The notes beneath the pieces are model-generated. The model did no database searches. It saw only the letters and a list, made by a program, of their open reading frames with translations, and was not told the origin of the DNA. From NCBI GenBank assembly GCA_964629965.1, contig CAZVRZ010000016.1, positions 1-53,555 of the forward strand: 53,555 nt of DNA, in the 5' to 3' direction. Made by a program: the position numbers and the translations under genes. Shown piece by piece: positions 53,513 to 53,555 of the stretch (position 1 is its first letter; each line of letters begins with the position of its first letter). This stretch comes from CAZVRZ01 sp964629965 (lineage in GTDB: Bacteria; Chloroflexota; Anaerolineae; Anaerolineales; UBA4823).

Positions 53513-53555
53513 GTCGGGTAAGGAGGCGGCATTGCTGCCGCCCCCTCCCCTAAGA
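53513..53555 (-). ncRNA. Probable 3' end of a group II intron (domain VI), continuing beyond the window
   Basis: Read on the minus strand, TCTTAGGGGAGG leads into a hairpin (GGCGGCA with TGCCGCC, 4-nt loop) and ends CCTCCTTACCCGAC. This is the usual layout of a bacterial group II intron domain VI, with an unpaired A about seven bases from the 3' splice end. The rest of the intron and any maturase would lie to the right, outside this window. Confidence 0.5.

Overview
The window reads as a chromosomal piece of a GC-rich, multicellular-type environmental bacterium, most likely Chloroflexota (Anaerolineae-like). This is an inference from several signs: lipoproteins and secreted proteins with Thr-Pro repeat linkers; large secreted beta-helix and beta-propeller proteins ending in an aromatic/Leu-Pro-Leu-x-x-Arg tail; a SARP/BTAD-AAA-TPR regulator; a CarD-like factor; AIM24-family proteins; and many degenerate repeats and gene relics. 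No rRNA, tRNA or CRISPR was seen. Three runs of ten Ns (1504-1513, 19094-19103, 20463-20472) are scaffold gaps inside two genes and break their frames artificially.

Left part (1-12.6 kb): a CHASE2 adenylate cyclase; two lipoproteins in tandem (FecR plus WD40-like, then a lipocalin-like tail); a PadR regulator with its HAAS-domain membrane partner under a promoter overlaid by a palindrome; a small membrane protein; an AIM24 protein; a nitroreductase relic; a membrane protein; a large SARP-type regulator; and a CarD-like factor whose leader carries a terminator-like hairpin.

12.6-18.6 kb: a recognisable module of a Cthe_2159-type carbohydrate-binding lipoprotein, a VTC-type polyphosphate polymerase, a DUF4956 membrane protein and an OmpR-family two-component system. 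Three intergenic regions of this module carry the same Pho-box-like direct repeat (7 bp, 4 bp AT spacer, 7 bp), which suggests one regulon read by the module's own response regulator.

18.7-31.9 kb: secreted surface proteins (a long beta-propeller-like protein and two beta-helix proteins), a terpenoid-cyclase-fold protein with a truncated paralogue nearby, a frameshifted REP-associated transposase fragment, a CPBP protease, a membrane protein/winged-helix pair behind a near-consensus promoter with an operator, and the ABC-F ATPase Uup.

31.9-44.2 kb: a defence-like region. A VapBC-type toxin-antitoxin pair and an alpha/beta hydrolase sit among copies of a short dispersed repeat. They are followed by an eight-gene minus-strand type I restriction-modification locus: PD-(D/E)XK-like protein, hsdR, AIM24, hsdM, tcmP, DUF5131, hsdS, and a second PD-(D/E)XK-like protein of unknown family. 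The AIM24 gene and the two nuclease-like genes are not standard type I components. This locus is the best candidate in the window for an undescribed system.

44.2-53.5 kb: two secreted proteins (a seven-repeat SBBP propeller protein with an HExxH motif, and a beta-helix protein), a 17-bp tandem repeat array, and an AT-rich block (phosphotransferase, unknown protein, methyltransferase, membrane protein). This block is bounded by an 11-bp direct repeat, and what looks like the 3' end of a group II intron runs off the right edge.
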